Shown here: positions 9,611 through 18,079 of the stretch, in pieces | Layout of the letters: every line of letters starts with the position of its first letter | Position numbering within the stretch: position 1 is the stretch's first letter | Assembly (NCBI GenBank): GCA_029256725.1 | Contig: JAQSXJ010000070.1 | Location: forward strand, 1 to 64,000 | Reading direction: 5' to 3' | Source of the DNA: Anaerocolumna sp. | Lineage (GTDB): Bacteria > Bacillota > Clostridia > Lachnospirales > Lachnospiraceae | Length of the DNA stretch: 64,000 nucleotides | Made by a program: the position numbers and the translations under genes | Notes under the pieces: model-generated | Told to the model about the DNA's origin: nothing | Databases searched by the model: none | The model's input: the letters and a program-made list of their open reading frames with translations, nothing else

Positions 9611-10831
9611 ATGGAAATTATTAAAGGAGGAGTAACAGCTCCCAAAGGATATAAAGCAGCGGGGATCTATGCAGGTATTAAGAAGAAGAAAAAGGATATG
9701 GCGCTGGTATACAGTACGGTATCTGCAAATGCTGCGGGAACTTTCACCACGAATCTGGTTAAAGCAGCCCCGGTCATCTGGGATATGAAAATCGTAGAAG
9801 AATTCGGTAAAGCCCGGGCGGTTGTATTAAACAGCGGTGTAGCCAATGCCTGTACCGGTGAGTTAGGAACCGAGAACAACGAAAAAATGGCTGTCTTTAT
9901 GGCTGAAGAACTAGGTCTAAAGAAAGAAGAAGTCTTAACCGCCTCAACAGGTGTTATCGGTAAACAGCTTCCCATTGATGTAATCGGTGAGGGCTGCAAA
10001 CTTTTAGCGTCTAATCTGGGAGAAGAGATAGAATATGGTGATGTAGCGGCAGAAGCCATAATGACTACGGATACCTTTGCCAAGCAGTATGCAGTGTCCT
10101 TTGAAATTGATGGTATAACCGTTACCTTAGGAGGTATGGCAAAAGGTTCGGGAATGATCCATCCTAATATGGCAACCATGCTTGGGGTTATTACCACAGA
10201 CCTTGCCATCAGCAAGGAGCTATTGTTAACAGCCATCAGAGAGGATGTTAAGGATAGTTTTAATATGGTGTCTGTTGATAGGGATACCTCTACCAATGAC
10301 TCTCTAATTATTTTAGCCAACGGTCTTGCAGGAAATAAAGAAATCACAGCAACAGACACTAACTATAAGATTTTTACTCAGGCACTTCATAAGGTTACTA
10401 CTGAATTATCAAAAATGATGGCATCGGATGGTGAAGGTGCTACCAAATTATTCGAATGTACAGTTAAAGGTGCAGACAGCAAGGACCAGGCGATAATTTT
10501 ATGTAAATCCATTATAACCTCAAACCTTGTAAAAACCGCTGTATACGGTAATGATGCTAACTGGGGAAGAATCCTATGTGCCATGGGGTATGCAGGAGTA
10601 GCTTTTGATCCGGATAAAGTAGATCTTTTTATTCAAAGCTCTGCCGGTACCCTTAAACTCGTTGAAAATGGAATGGCAACGGATTACAGTGAAGCGATAG
10701 CAACTGAGATATTAAAGCAAAAGGAAGTAAAAGCTATCGCAGATATTAAGAGCGGTTCCTTTGAAGCCACAGCCTGGGGTTGTGATCTTACGGATGATTA
10801 TATCAAGATAAATGCAGATTACCGTTCATAA
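9611..10831 (+). CDS. argJ: Bifunctional glutamate N-acetyltransferase / amino-acid acetyltransferase
   Basis: ArgJ transfers acetyl from N-acetylornithine to glutamate, recycling the acetyl group in arginine synthesis. It is made as a precursor that cleaves itself before a threonine in KGSGMIHPNMATML, which is intact here. NWGRILCAMGYAG and the C-terminal TDDYIKINADYRS are also family hallmarks. I prefer ATG 9611, six bases after GGAGG, over the in-frame starts at 9593 and 9599; this gives about 406 residues. It heads the argJ-argB-argD series. Confidence 0.95.
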   Translation: MEIIKGGVTAPKGYKAAGIYAGIKKKKKDMALVYSTVSANAAGTFTTNLVKAAPVIWDMKIVEEFGKARAVVLNSGVANACTGELGTENNEKMAVFMAEELGLKKEEVLTASTGVIGKQLPIDVIGEGCKLLASNLGEEIEYGDVAAEAIMTTDTFAKQYAVSFEIDGITVTLGGMAKGSGMIHPNMATMLGVITTDLAISKELLLTAIREDVKDSFNMVSVDRDTSTNDSLIILANGLAGNKEITATDTNYKIFTQALHKVTTELSKMMASDGEGATKLFECTVKGADSKDQAIILCKSIITSNLVKTAVYGNDANWGRILCAMGYAGVAFDPDKVDLFIQSSAGTLKLVENGMATDYSEAIATEILKQKEVKAIADIKSGSFEATAWGCDLTDDYIKINADYRS

Positions 10832-11073
10832 TAATTTACCGGAAATTGTATTTTGAATTACTTGATAAAAGCAGCGTATTTACAGATGTGTTACCGATTA
10901 TATGAACGTTTTTGTGTTCCTATAATATAACTTATCAGAAATTGTATTTCAAATTTCCGATATAAGACAACGCACTTAACAGCCATGCAACTGATAATAA
11001 TAGCTTATCTTCTTAAAACATAAAAAATTATAATATAAAAGCAGGCAGATTTTCTAATCAGAAAGGAATTCAT

Positions 11074-11976
11074 ATGGAACCCATGGATCAGATACTTATA
11101 AAAGCGCAGACACTCATTGAAGCGCTTCCCTATATACAGAAATTTAATAAAAAGAAGGTTGTAGTAAAGTACGGCGGCAGCGCAATGCTTGACGAAGAGC
11201 TTCAATTAAATGTAATAAAGGATGTAGCACTGCTGAAACTTATCGGAATGCAGCCCATTATCGTACATGGCGGCGGAAAGGAAATTTCTAAATGGGTCAG
11301 CCTTTTAGGACATGAATCAACTTTTGTAGAAGGCTTGCGTGTTACTGATGAGCAGACAATGGAAGTAGCGGAAATGGTGCTTGGCAAGGTAAATAAGAAC
11401 CTGGTTCAGATGATTGAAAAGCTTGGAGTAAAGGCAGCAGGTATAACCGGTAAAGACGGATCCACCTTAAAAGTTGAGAAGAGGTATGTAAACGGTCAGG
11501 ACATCGGATATGTAGGCAATATTACAGAAGTCTCGACGGATTTAATTGATACACTTATTGATAATAATTTCATACCTGTTATCGCACCTATTGGTCTGGA
11601 CGATGATTATCATGCCTATAACATCAATGCAGACGATGCAGCTTGTGCTGTTGCAACAGCTATTGGAGCTGAGAAATTGGCATTCCTTACTGATATAGAA
11701 GGCGTTTATACAGATCCTGCTGATAAAGATACACTAATCTCTGTACTGACTTTAGAAAAAGCGGATGAGCTTATTCAGAAAGGCTTTATAGGCGGAGGAA
11801 TGCTCCCTAAGCTAAAGAATTGTATTGATGCCGTAAGAGGCGGAGTATCCAGAGTACATATACTGGACGGAAGAATGGAACACTGCCTGCTGCTGGAGTT
11901 CTTTACCAACAGGGGTATAGGGACTGCGATTATTAACAATGAAAGTATTTTATATGAACATGAAATGGCGAAATAG
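11074..11976 (+). CDS. argB: Acetylglutamate kinase
   Basis: ArgB phosphorylates N-acetylglutamate, the second step of arginine synthesis. The glycine-rich segments [10 protein letters not shown] (about residues 28-37) and [11 protein letters not shown] bind ATP and substrate. [12 protein letters not shown] and [10 protein letters not shown] are typical of the amino-acid kinase fold. At 300 residues the length is normal. ATG 11074 follows AGAAAGG. It lies between argJ and argD; argC and argF are not in this window. Confidence 0.96.
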   Translation: MEPMDQILIKAQTLIEALPYIQKFNKKKVVVKYGGSAMLDEELQLNVIKDVALLKLIGMQPIIVHGGGKEISKWVSLLGHESTFVEGLRVTDEQTMEVAEMVLGKVNKNLVQMIEKLGVKAAGITGKDGSTLKVEKRYVNGQDIGYVGNITEVSTDLIDTLIDNNFIPVIAPIGLDDDYHAYNINADDAACAVATAIGAEKLAFLTDIEGVYTDPADKDTLISVLTLEKADELIQKGFIGGGMLPKLKNCIDAVRGGVSRVHILDGRMEHCLLLEFFTNRGIGTAIINNESILYEHEMAK

Positions 11977-12083
11977 AAACCGGAGGTAAGGTTGAAAGAT
12001 ATACGCTTTCAACCACAAGTTTGTGCCTGGGAAAGCCACGGCACAAATTCAGATGCGCAAAATACATGTGCAGGGAGGGAAAG

Positions 12084-13262
12084 ATGGAGGATTATATAAA
12101 GGAAGCCGAAGAACTGTTAATGCACACCTACTCCAGGTATAAGATTATTCTGGATAGAGGAGAAGGTGTATATCTCTATGATATTAACGGAAAGAGATAT
12201 CTGGATTTTGGTGCCGGAATTGCAGTATTTGCTCTTGGTTACGGAAATGAAGAATATAATACCGTTTTAAAAAACCAGATTGATAAGCTGCTGCATACCT
12301 CAAATTATTTCTACAATGTACCGTCAATTACAGCAGCAGATAAGTTATCCAAAGCCTCCGGCATGGACAGAGTGTTCTTTACCAACAGTGGAACGGAAGC
12401 AATTGAAGGTGCTATAAAGCTTGCCAGAAAATACTATTATAAGAAACATGGCACAGGTGACAGCCAGATAATAGCCCTAAATAATTCTTTTCACGGCAGG
12501 AGCATGGGTGCATTATCGGTAACCGGACAGCCTAAGTACAGAGAAGCTTTTGAGCCTCTGATTGGAGGAGTTGTATTTGCTGACCTGAATTCCGTAGAAG
12601 ATATAAAGAATAAAATCAATGATAAAACCTCCGCAATCCTGTTGGAACCTATACAGGGAGAAGGCGGTGTAAACCCTGCAGATTTAGATTACCTGCAGTC
12701 TATCAGAAAGCTCTGTGACGAAAAGGATATTCTTCTGATTTATGATGAAATTCAATGCGGTATGGGGAGAACCGGAGAGATGTTTGCCTGGCAGGGGTAT
12801 GGCGTGAAGCCGGATATCTTAACCACTGCGAAAGCTCTTGGCTGCGGTGTTCCGGTTGGTGCCTTTGCAGCAAATGACAAGGCAGCTTCTGCTTTTGAAC
12901 CGGGAGATCATGGTACTACTTATGGTGGTAATCCTTTTACAGCAGCAGCTGTTAATGCTGTATTTGACCAGTATGAGAAACTTGATCTGCTTCATCATGT
13001 GAAAGAAGTATCGGTGTATCTGGAAGAGAAACTTGATGAACTGGTGAAGTCCTATAAGGGAATCAAAGAGAGAAGAGGGAAGGGACTCTTACAGGGACTA
13101 GAGTTTCATTATCCGGTCAAAGAGATTATTACAAAAGCAATGGAGGAAAATCTGATACTCTTTTCAGCGGGCAGTAATGTATTAAGATTTGTTCCACCAT
13201 TAATTATAACAACGGAACAGGTTGATGAGATGATAGGTATCCTGAAAAAAATCATTGATTAA
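12084..13262 (+). CDS. argD: Acetylornithine aminotransferase
   Basis: A class III PLP-dependent aminotransferase making N-acetylornithine from N-acetylglutamate semialdehyde. The PLP phosphate-binding segment TNSGTEAIEGAIKLAR, the aspartate in LLIYDEIQCGMGRTG and the Schiff-base lysine in LTTAKALGCGVPVGA are all present. ATG 12084 is preferred over 12021 because AGGGAGGG lies immediately upstream, giving about 392 residues, the normal length. The preceding 100 bases hold a short inverted repeat (TTTGTGCC ... GGCACAAA) that may pause transcription between argB and argD. Confidence 0.95.
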   Translation: MEDYIKEAEELLMHTYSRYKIILDRGEGVYLYDINGKRYLDFGAGIAVFALGYGNEEYNTVLKNQIDKLLHTSNYFYNVPSITAADKLSKASGMDRVFFTNSGTEAIEGAIKLARKYYYKKHGTGDSQIIALNNSFHGRSMGALSVTGQPKYREAFEPLIGGVVFADLNSVEDIKNKINDKTSAILLEPIQGEGGVNPADLDYLQSIRKLCDEKDILLIYDEIQCGMGRTGEMFAWQGYGVKPDILTTAKALGCGVPVGAFAANDKAASAFEPGDHGTTYGGNPFTAAAVNAVFDQYEKLDLLHHVKEVSVYLEEKLDELVKSYKGIKERRGKGLLQGLEFHYPVKEIITKAMEENLILFSAGSNVLRFVPPLIITTEQVDEMIGILKKIID

Positions 13263-13306
13263 TGTGTAAATTATCCCATATCGGTAAAGACTAATTAATA
13301 GCAGAG

Positions 13307-13336
13307 GCAGCGAATGCCAAATTCGCTGCTTTTTTT
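13307..13336 (+). terminator. Rho-independent terminator after argD
   Basis: GCAGCGAAT and ATTCGCTGC form a 9-bp stem with a short loop, followed directly by a run of seven or eight T. A canonical terminator. Confidence 0.9.
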
Positions 13337-13410
13337 AAACGCTTCTTGCGAAATTACTATTTCTACAGATAGAAAGCAGTATGGATAAAGGAAAGGAAGG
13401 ATGTAGCGAT

Positions 13411-13851
13411 ATGGGATTATTCGGATTTCTAATGGCGATTATTTCAGGTGCTCTTATGAGCATTCAAGGGGTATTTAATACAGGTGTAACCAAACAGACA
13501 AGTGTATGGGTGGCTTCAAGCTTTGTTCAGTTTACTGCCTTTATAGTCTGTATGGTTGCCTGGTATGTAACCGGACGAGAAGGGAGTTTTTCAGGACTGT
13601 TTAAAATTGACAGTAAATATATGCTGCTGGGAGGTGCCATCGGAGCATTTATCACTTTTACTGTTATAAAGAGTGTTGGTACCCTTGGACCGGCAAAGGC
13701 AATTATGCTAATTGTAACCTCACAGCTCATTGTAGCATACCTTATTGAACTGCTTGGAATATTTGGAGCAGATAAGGTAGATTTTCAATGGAGAAAACTG
13801 ATAGGTGTAATTCTTGTAATTGGTGGCATTTTAACCTTTAAATGGGAGTAA
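13411..13851 (+). CDS. DMT-superfamily small membrane protein (YdcZ/DUF606-like)
   Basis: A protein of about 146 residues made almost wholly of membrane segments (roughly five), beginning MGLFGFLMAIISGALMSIQG and containing TNxG-like NTGVTKQTS and KSVGTLGPAKAIML. This matches the DUF606/YdcZ branch of the drug/metabolite transporter superfamily. ATG 13411 is favoured over 13381 because AAGGAAGG lies ten bases upstream. It is a single gene between terminated argD and comEA. The substrate is unknown. Confidence 0.75.
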   Translation: MGLFGFLMAIISGALMSIQGVFNTGVTKQTSVWVASSFVQFTAFIVCMVAWYVTGREGSFSGLFKIDSKYMLLGGAIGAFITFTVIKSVGTLGPAKAIMLIVTSQLIVAYLIELLGIFGADKVDFQWRKLIGVILVIGGILTFKWE

Positions 13852-13986
13852 TTTTTACGATTTTCTTAAACTTTTATTCTTTTCGAAATACCTATTGTAA
13901 TCCATTTGGTAATTAGGTAGAATGATAACATGCAAATGTATTGAGGATACAGTTTGTCGGCCTTTCCTGAAAGGAAAGGTGTTATC

Positions 13987-14659
13987 ATGAAATATAATAA
14001 ATATATAAAAGCAGTTCTTATCGCTGTCTTTCTTATTCTGACAGGAGTTATCTACAGTTGTCAGAGAGCAGGAAGCAATCAGCAGAACAGTACTCTAGGA
14101 ACTCCTATAAACTTAGCTGAGAGCAGTTCACCAGAATCCCAAACAGACTTACAGGCAGAAACTCAAAATGACTCCAGAGCAGGAACCACAGATATATTAT
14201 GTGCACTTATGCGGTGCTATAAGGAAACCTGGAGTTTATGAAGCTACAAAAGACACCAGAGTATATGAACTGGTTCAGTCAGCCGGAGGTTTCACGAAAG
14301 AGGCTGATGAAAATTACGTCAATCAGGCAGCAAACGTTGAAGACGGACAGCAGATATACATTCCTACCAGGGAAGAGGTTCTAAATGGTAACGAAAATGT
14401 TACCTTGGTAAATAGAAATGGTGCTGCAGACGCAGGTAATGCAGGAGAAGATACCAATAAGACAGGCAAAGTTAATATTAATACTGCAACAAAAAGTGAG
14501 CTGTGTACCTTACCCGGAATAGGTGAGGTTAAGGCTGGCAGTATCATAGACTATCGGACAAACCACGGTAAGTTTCAAAGTATTGAAGAATTGAAACAAA
14601 TCGAAGGAATCAAAGATGCAGTTTATAATAAAATCAAGGATATGATAGAAGCAAAATAG
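13987..14659 (+). pseudogene. comEA: ComEA-like DNA-binding competence protein, frameshifted
   Basis: Two overlapping frames together encode one ComEA. The first (from ATG 13987, with GAAAGG upstream) gives the membrane anchor ending in VFLILTGVIYSC and a serine/glutamine-rich linker, then stops at 14241. The second frame, open from about 14168, gives the SLBB domain (IYYVHLCGAIRKPGVYE ... IYIPT) and the helix-hairpin-helix DNA-binding domain (VNINTATKSELCTLPGIG). A one-base change near 14190-14215 would join them. No recognised slippery heptamer is apparent, so this is more likely a mutation or sequencing error than programmed shifting. ComEC lies 3.4 kb downstream. Confidence 0.8.
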
Positions 14660-14692
14660 GCATATGCCTTTTGGAAAATGTGATTGGAATAG

Positions 14693-15388
14693 GTGATAAG
14701 CGTGGGAAAAAAAGTACTTGTTGTTGATGATGAGAAATTAATTGTAAAGGGAATCCGCTTCAGCCTTGAGCAGGACGGTATGGAAGTAGACTGTGCTTAT
14801 GACGGAGAGGAAGCTCTGGAAGCAGCGAAGAAGAAGGAGTATGATGTGGTACTTTTAGACGTCATGCTGCCTGTTATGACTGGGTTTGAAGTATGTCAGC
14901 AGATTAGAGAATTCTCAAGTATGCCCATTATCATGCTGACAGCCAAGGGTGACGATATGGATAAAATTCTTGGTCTGGAATATGGAGCAGATGATTATAT
15001 TACAAAACCCTTTAATATACTTGAAGTCAAGGCAAGAATAAAAGCCATAATGCGCCGCAGCACCAAGCAGAACGCAGAAGTTCAGGCGAAGGTGGTAGTA
15101 TTCGGTGATTTAAAGATTGACTGCGAGAGCAGAAGAGTATATGTAAATAGCAAAGAAGTAAATTTAACTGCAAAAGAGTTTGATTTGCTGGAGTTATTAA
15201 TCTTCAATCCCAACAAAGTCTACAGCAGGGAAAATTTACTGAATACCGTATGGGGATATGATTATCCCGGAGATGTCAGAACAGTGGATGTGCATATAAG
15301 AAGACTTCGTGAGAAGATAGAAGGTAATCCAAGCGAACCTAAATATGTACATACAAAATGGGGTGTTGGCTATTTTTTCCAAAATTAA
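14693..15388 (+). CDS. OmpR/PhoB-family response regulator
   Basis: A receiver domain (acidic pair VVDDEK, phospho-acceptor aspartate in VLLDVMLPVMTGFE, lysine in YITKPF) is followed by a winged-helix DNA-binding domain (LTAKEFDLLELLIFNPNKVYSRENLLNTVWGYDY ... VDVHIRRLREKI). It has about 231 residues, as usual. The start could be GTG 14693 or GTG 14702; both are close to a weak GGAATAGG site. Its cognate kinase gene overlaps its 3' end. Confidence 0.93.
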   Translation: MISVGKKVLVVDDEKLIVKGIRFSLEQDGMEVDCAYDGEEALEAAKKKEYDVVLLDVMLPVMTGFEVCQQIREFSSMPIIMLTAKGDDMDKILGLEYGADDYITKPFNILEVKARIKAIMRRSTKQNAEVQAKVVVFGDLKIDCESRRVYVNSKEVNLTAKEFDLLELLIFNPNKVYSRENLLNTVWGYDYPGDVRTVDVHIRRLREKIEGNPSEPKYVHTKWGVGYFFQN

Positions 15389-16823
15389 AGAAAAATTCTG
15401 GTTTATTAAAAGCATGAGAGTGCATGCACTCCTTGCACTATTTATAATAGGCGTTATACCTTTATTGTTCTTCTCCTGGGAGATCTTAAATACCTATGAC
15501 AAGACGGCTTTGGAGCAAAAGAAATCAGAAATGCAGAGTCAGGGCAGTTCTTTGGCGAATCTAATGACGTCTTCCGGTTATTTGGCAGATTCTACACTGG
15601 CAGAAGTGAATACAGAGATATTACGCATTGCAAGCCTCTATGAAGGCCGTATAATGGTAATTGACAGTAAACTGAATATATTAAAGGATACCTACGGAAT
15701 AGAAGATGGTAATGTTATTATTTCTGAAGATGTTATAAAGTGCCTTAAAAGCAGCAATAGCATTTACCGCAGTAACGGTGATTATTATATAGAGATGATA
15801 GTGCCTATCACCTATTCCTCTGCCAAAGAGAATACAACCTCTAAGGAAAGTGTAGGTGTTGTTCTGATGAACTTTTCTACGAAAAATGTACAGAGTATTC
15901 ATACAGTGCTCTATCAAAAGACAACGGTTCTTTTTGTTACGACTATCATATTAATTTTAGTATACGCATTTTTCTATTCTGGTGTATTTACGAAACCTTT
16001 CCTGAATTTAAAGAAAGCAATCGGGCACCTGACAGAAGGTTATATGGATGATGAAGTCAAGGTAGACGGGTTTTATGAGGTACAACAGATCTCACAGTCC
16101 TTGAATCAGATGCTTCAGAGAATCAAGAATCTTGAAAATTCCAGACAGGAATTTGTATCCAACGTATCCCACGAATTGAAGACTCCTCTAACTTCGGTAA
16201 AGGTGCTTGCAGATTCCCTTTTAATGCAGGAAGGTGCTTCTCCTGAACTGTATAAGGAGTTTCTGGTGGATATTGCGGAAGAAATAGAGAGAGAGAATAA
16301 GATTATTAATGATCTGTTAGCCCTTGTTAAACTTGATAAAGCAGCCAGTGATATGAATATAAATGCCATAAAGATAAATGATTTGTTGGAAGTGGTATTA
16401 AAGCGGCTTCGTCCAATTGCTAAGAATAGCAATATTGAATTGATTTATGAGAGTTATCGTCCGGTAATTGCCGAAGTAGATGAAGTGAAATTATCACTGG
16501 CTTTCTCCAATCTTATTGAGAATGCTGTGAAATACAATGTGGAAGATGGCTGGGTAAGAGTATCTTTAAACGCTGACCATAAATATTTCTATGTAAAGGT
16601 ATCAGACTCAGGAATTGGAATTCCAGAGGAAGCTCAGGACTCCATTTTTGACCGCTTCTACCGTGTAGACAAGGCAAGGTCAAGAGGTACCGGCGGTACC
16701 GGTTTGGGACTGGCTATTACAAAAAATGCTGTCCATATGCATAAGGGTGCCATTAAAGTCTATAGCAAAGAAAATGAAGGAACTACCTTTACTGTACGTA
16801 TTCCAATAAATTATATTGCATAA
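15363..16823 (+). CDS. Sensor histidine kinase
   Basis: A membrane sensor with a first transmembrane helix (ALLALFIIGVIPLLFF), an extracytoplasmic sensing domain, a second helix at about LFVTTIILILVYAFFYSG, a HAMP linker, the phospho-accepting histidine in VSNVSHELKTPLTSV, and an HATPase domain with N box NLIENAVKY and G boxes DSGIGIPEE and GTGGTGLGLAI. The start is unclear: GTG 15363 overlaps the regulator gene by 26 bases; ATG 15345 and ATG 15414 are alternatives and none has a clear ribosome site, suggesting translational coupling. The partners downstream are a GerMN lipoprotein and comEC. Confidence 0.9.
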   Translation: MLAIFSKIKEKFWFIKSMRVHALLALFIIGVIPLLFFSWEILNTYDKTALEQKKSEMQSQGSSLANLMTSSGYLADSTLAEVNTEILRIASLYEGRIMVIDSKLNILKDTYGIEDGNVIISEDVIKCLKSSNSIYRSNGDYYIEMIVPITYSSAKENTTSKESVGVVLMNFSTKNVQSIHTVLYQKTTVLFVTTIILILVYAFFYSGVFTKPFLNLKKAIGHLTEGYMDDEVKVDGFYEVQQISQSLNQMLQRIKNLENSRQEFVSNVSHELKTPLTSVKVLADSLLMQEGASPELYKEFLVDIAEEIERENKIINDLLALVKLDKAASDMNINAIKINDLLEVVLKRLRPIAKNSNIELIYESYRPVIAEVDEVKLSLAFSNLIENAVKYNVEDGWVRVSLNADHKYFYVKVSDSGIGIPEEAQDSIFDRFYRVDKARSRGTGGTGLGLAITKNAVHMHKGAIKVYSKENEGTTFTVRIPINYIA

Positions 16824-16900
16824 TGAAGACCAGCCTGCTAACAGGTAATTATGATTAACATTAGCAGGTGCGTCAGAGTGTTTGCAGAGCAGGTAAAAAG

Positions 16901-17986
16901 ATGAATGTATTCAAAGAAAAATCTCTTGAAAATAAAATAGTTAAAGATAACGCTATGCTGAATCCTGGAAATTCTACCTCAAAGTGGAATGTTCAGCCCA
17001 TCACAAGCATTTTTCAGCCACATCCTTTAAGAACCTGGATGAAACTTCCTTTGTTCTTTCTGGTCCTTGTTGTATTGCTGCTGGCTGGTTGTAGTGAAGG
17101 GAAAGAGGACCAGGATAAAACTGCGAAAGAAGAAGGTCCATTTGTATATTATATGGATAAGGCAGAGACAAAGATAGTTCCTGTTAAGTATACACCTACT
17201 GAAAATACGAAGGATAATCTTGTAAAAGAATTTTTAGAGGTACTGTCAACGGAGTCGGATGATATAACCCTAAAGAGAGCAATACCAGAAGGGCTAAGGA
17301 TAAAGGCATCTTTTAATGACAGCGGAGGACTAAGCCTTTATTTTAATACAGCATATAACAATCTGACGGGTATTACAGAAGTTCTTACCAGAGCGTGTAT
17401 TATCAAAACTCTATGTCAGATAAAGGGAGTCGATGATATTGCTTTTTATGTAGATGGGTCACCGCTGTATGGATTAAACGGAAAACCCATTAATTTTATG
17501 AAAGCAGAAGACTTTATTGATGGCAGCGGTGCTGAAAATATTAATGTAACCATATATTATGCCAATGCAGCGGGTGATGGTTTGGTAGCTTCCAGCCGTA
17601 CTATTATATATACAGAGAATATACCGCCTATTGAAAAGGCGATTATTGATCAGTTGCTTAATGGACCGGAAATACCAAACGAACCTGTTGATCCCACCAT
17701 GCAAAAAAGCCTTCCTGGTGGAACAGAGTTACTGAAGGTTACTACCAAAGATGGAATATGTTATGTGGATTTCAATGAAAAATTTCTGGATAAGGTTCCG
17801 GGAGTGGATCCAGAAGTAGTATTATATTCGGTAGTCAATTCCCTGGACGAATTATCAACTATAAACAAAGTACAATTTACAATAAACGGATCTCCCAAAA
17901 AGATCTTTCAAGATGATATTGCCTTTGATGGAGCTTTTGAAAGGAATCTGGACTTATTGGAAGAGGATAGGAGTGAAAGAAAATAA
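16901..17986 (+). CDS. GerMN-domain lipoprotein
   Basis: A predicted membrane lipoprotein: the hydrophobic stretch LPLFFLVLVVLLLAGC ends in a lipobox cysteine. Two GerMN (sporulation/germination GerM) domains follow, the first containing LRIKASFNDSGGLSLYFNTAY, the second LLKVTTKDGICYVDFNEKFL. ATG 17039 would put the signal peptide at the N terminus but lacks a ribosome site; ATG 16901 has a weak one and adds 46 residues. The order regulator-kinase-GerMN lipoprotein resembles actinobacterial mtrA-mtrB-lpqB, where LpqB modulates the kinase. That functional parallel is inference. Confidence 0.82.
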   Translation: MNVFKEKSLENKIVKDNAMLNPGNSTSKWNVQPITSIFQPHPLRTWMKLPLFFLVLVVLLLAGCSEGKEDQDKTAKEEGPFVYYMDKAETKIVPVKYTPTENTKDNLVKEFLEVLSTESDDITLKRAIPEGLRIKASFNDSGGLSLYFNTAYNNLTGITEVLTRACIIKTLCQIKGVDDIAFYVDGSPLYGLNGKPINFMKAEDFIDGSGAENINVTIYYANAAGDGLVASSRTIIYTENIPPIEKAIIDQLLNGPEIPNEPVDPTMQKSLPGGTELLKVTTKDGICYVDFNEKFLDKVPGVDPEVVLYSVVNSLDELSTINKVQFTINGSPKKIFQDDIAFDGAFERNLDLLEEDRSERK

Positions 17987-18031
17987 TAAATTGAAAGGAT
18001 GTCACGCCAGGATTCTTTCACTTCTTATTAT

Positions 18032-18071
18032 TTGTGGCAGTATCGCAGGCCGGCCTGCGATATGCAATGGG
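18032..18071 (+). repeat. 40-base dispersed intergenic repeat, copy 2
   Basis: Matches the reverse complement of 6959-6998. Its centre is a perfect 20-base palindrome, ATCGCAGGCCGGCCTGCGAT. CTTTCAC at 18015-18021 can pair with GTGAAAG at the end of the GerMN gene, making a larger hairpin. It ends 8 bases before the comEC start and may influence its translation. Confidence 0.75.
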
Positions 18072-18079
18072 TATAAATA

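Noticed and set aside
9667-10359. Long open frame on the minus strand of argJ (230 codons)
   Set aside because: It is entirely inside the well-supported argJ frame, has no start signals and shows only low-complexity composition.
14190-14215. Programmed ribosomal frameshifting in comEA
   Set aside because: No slippery heptamer or clear downstream stimulatory hairpin is visible, so mutation or sequence error is simpler.
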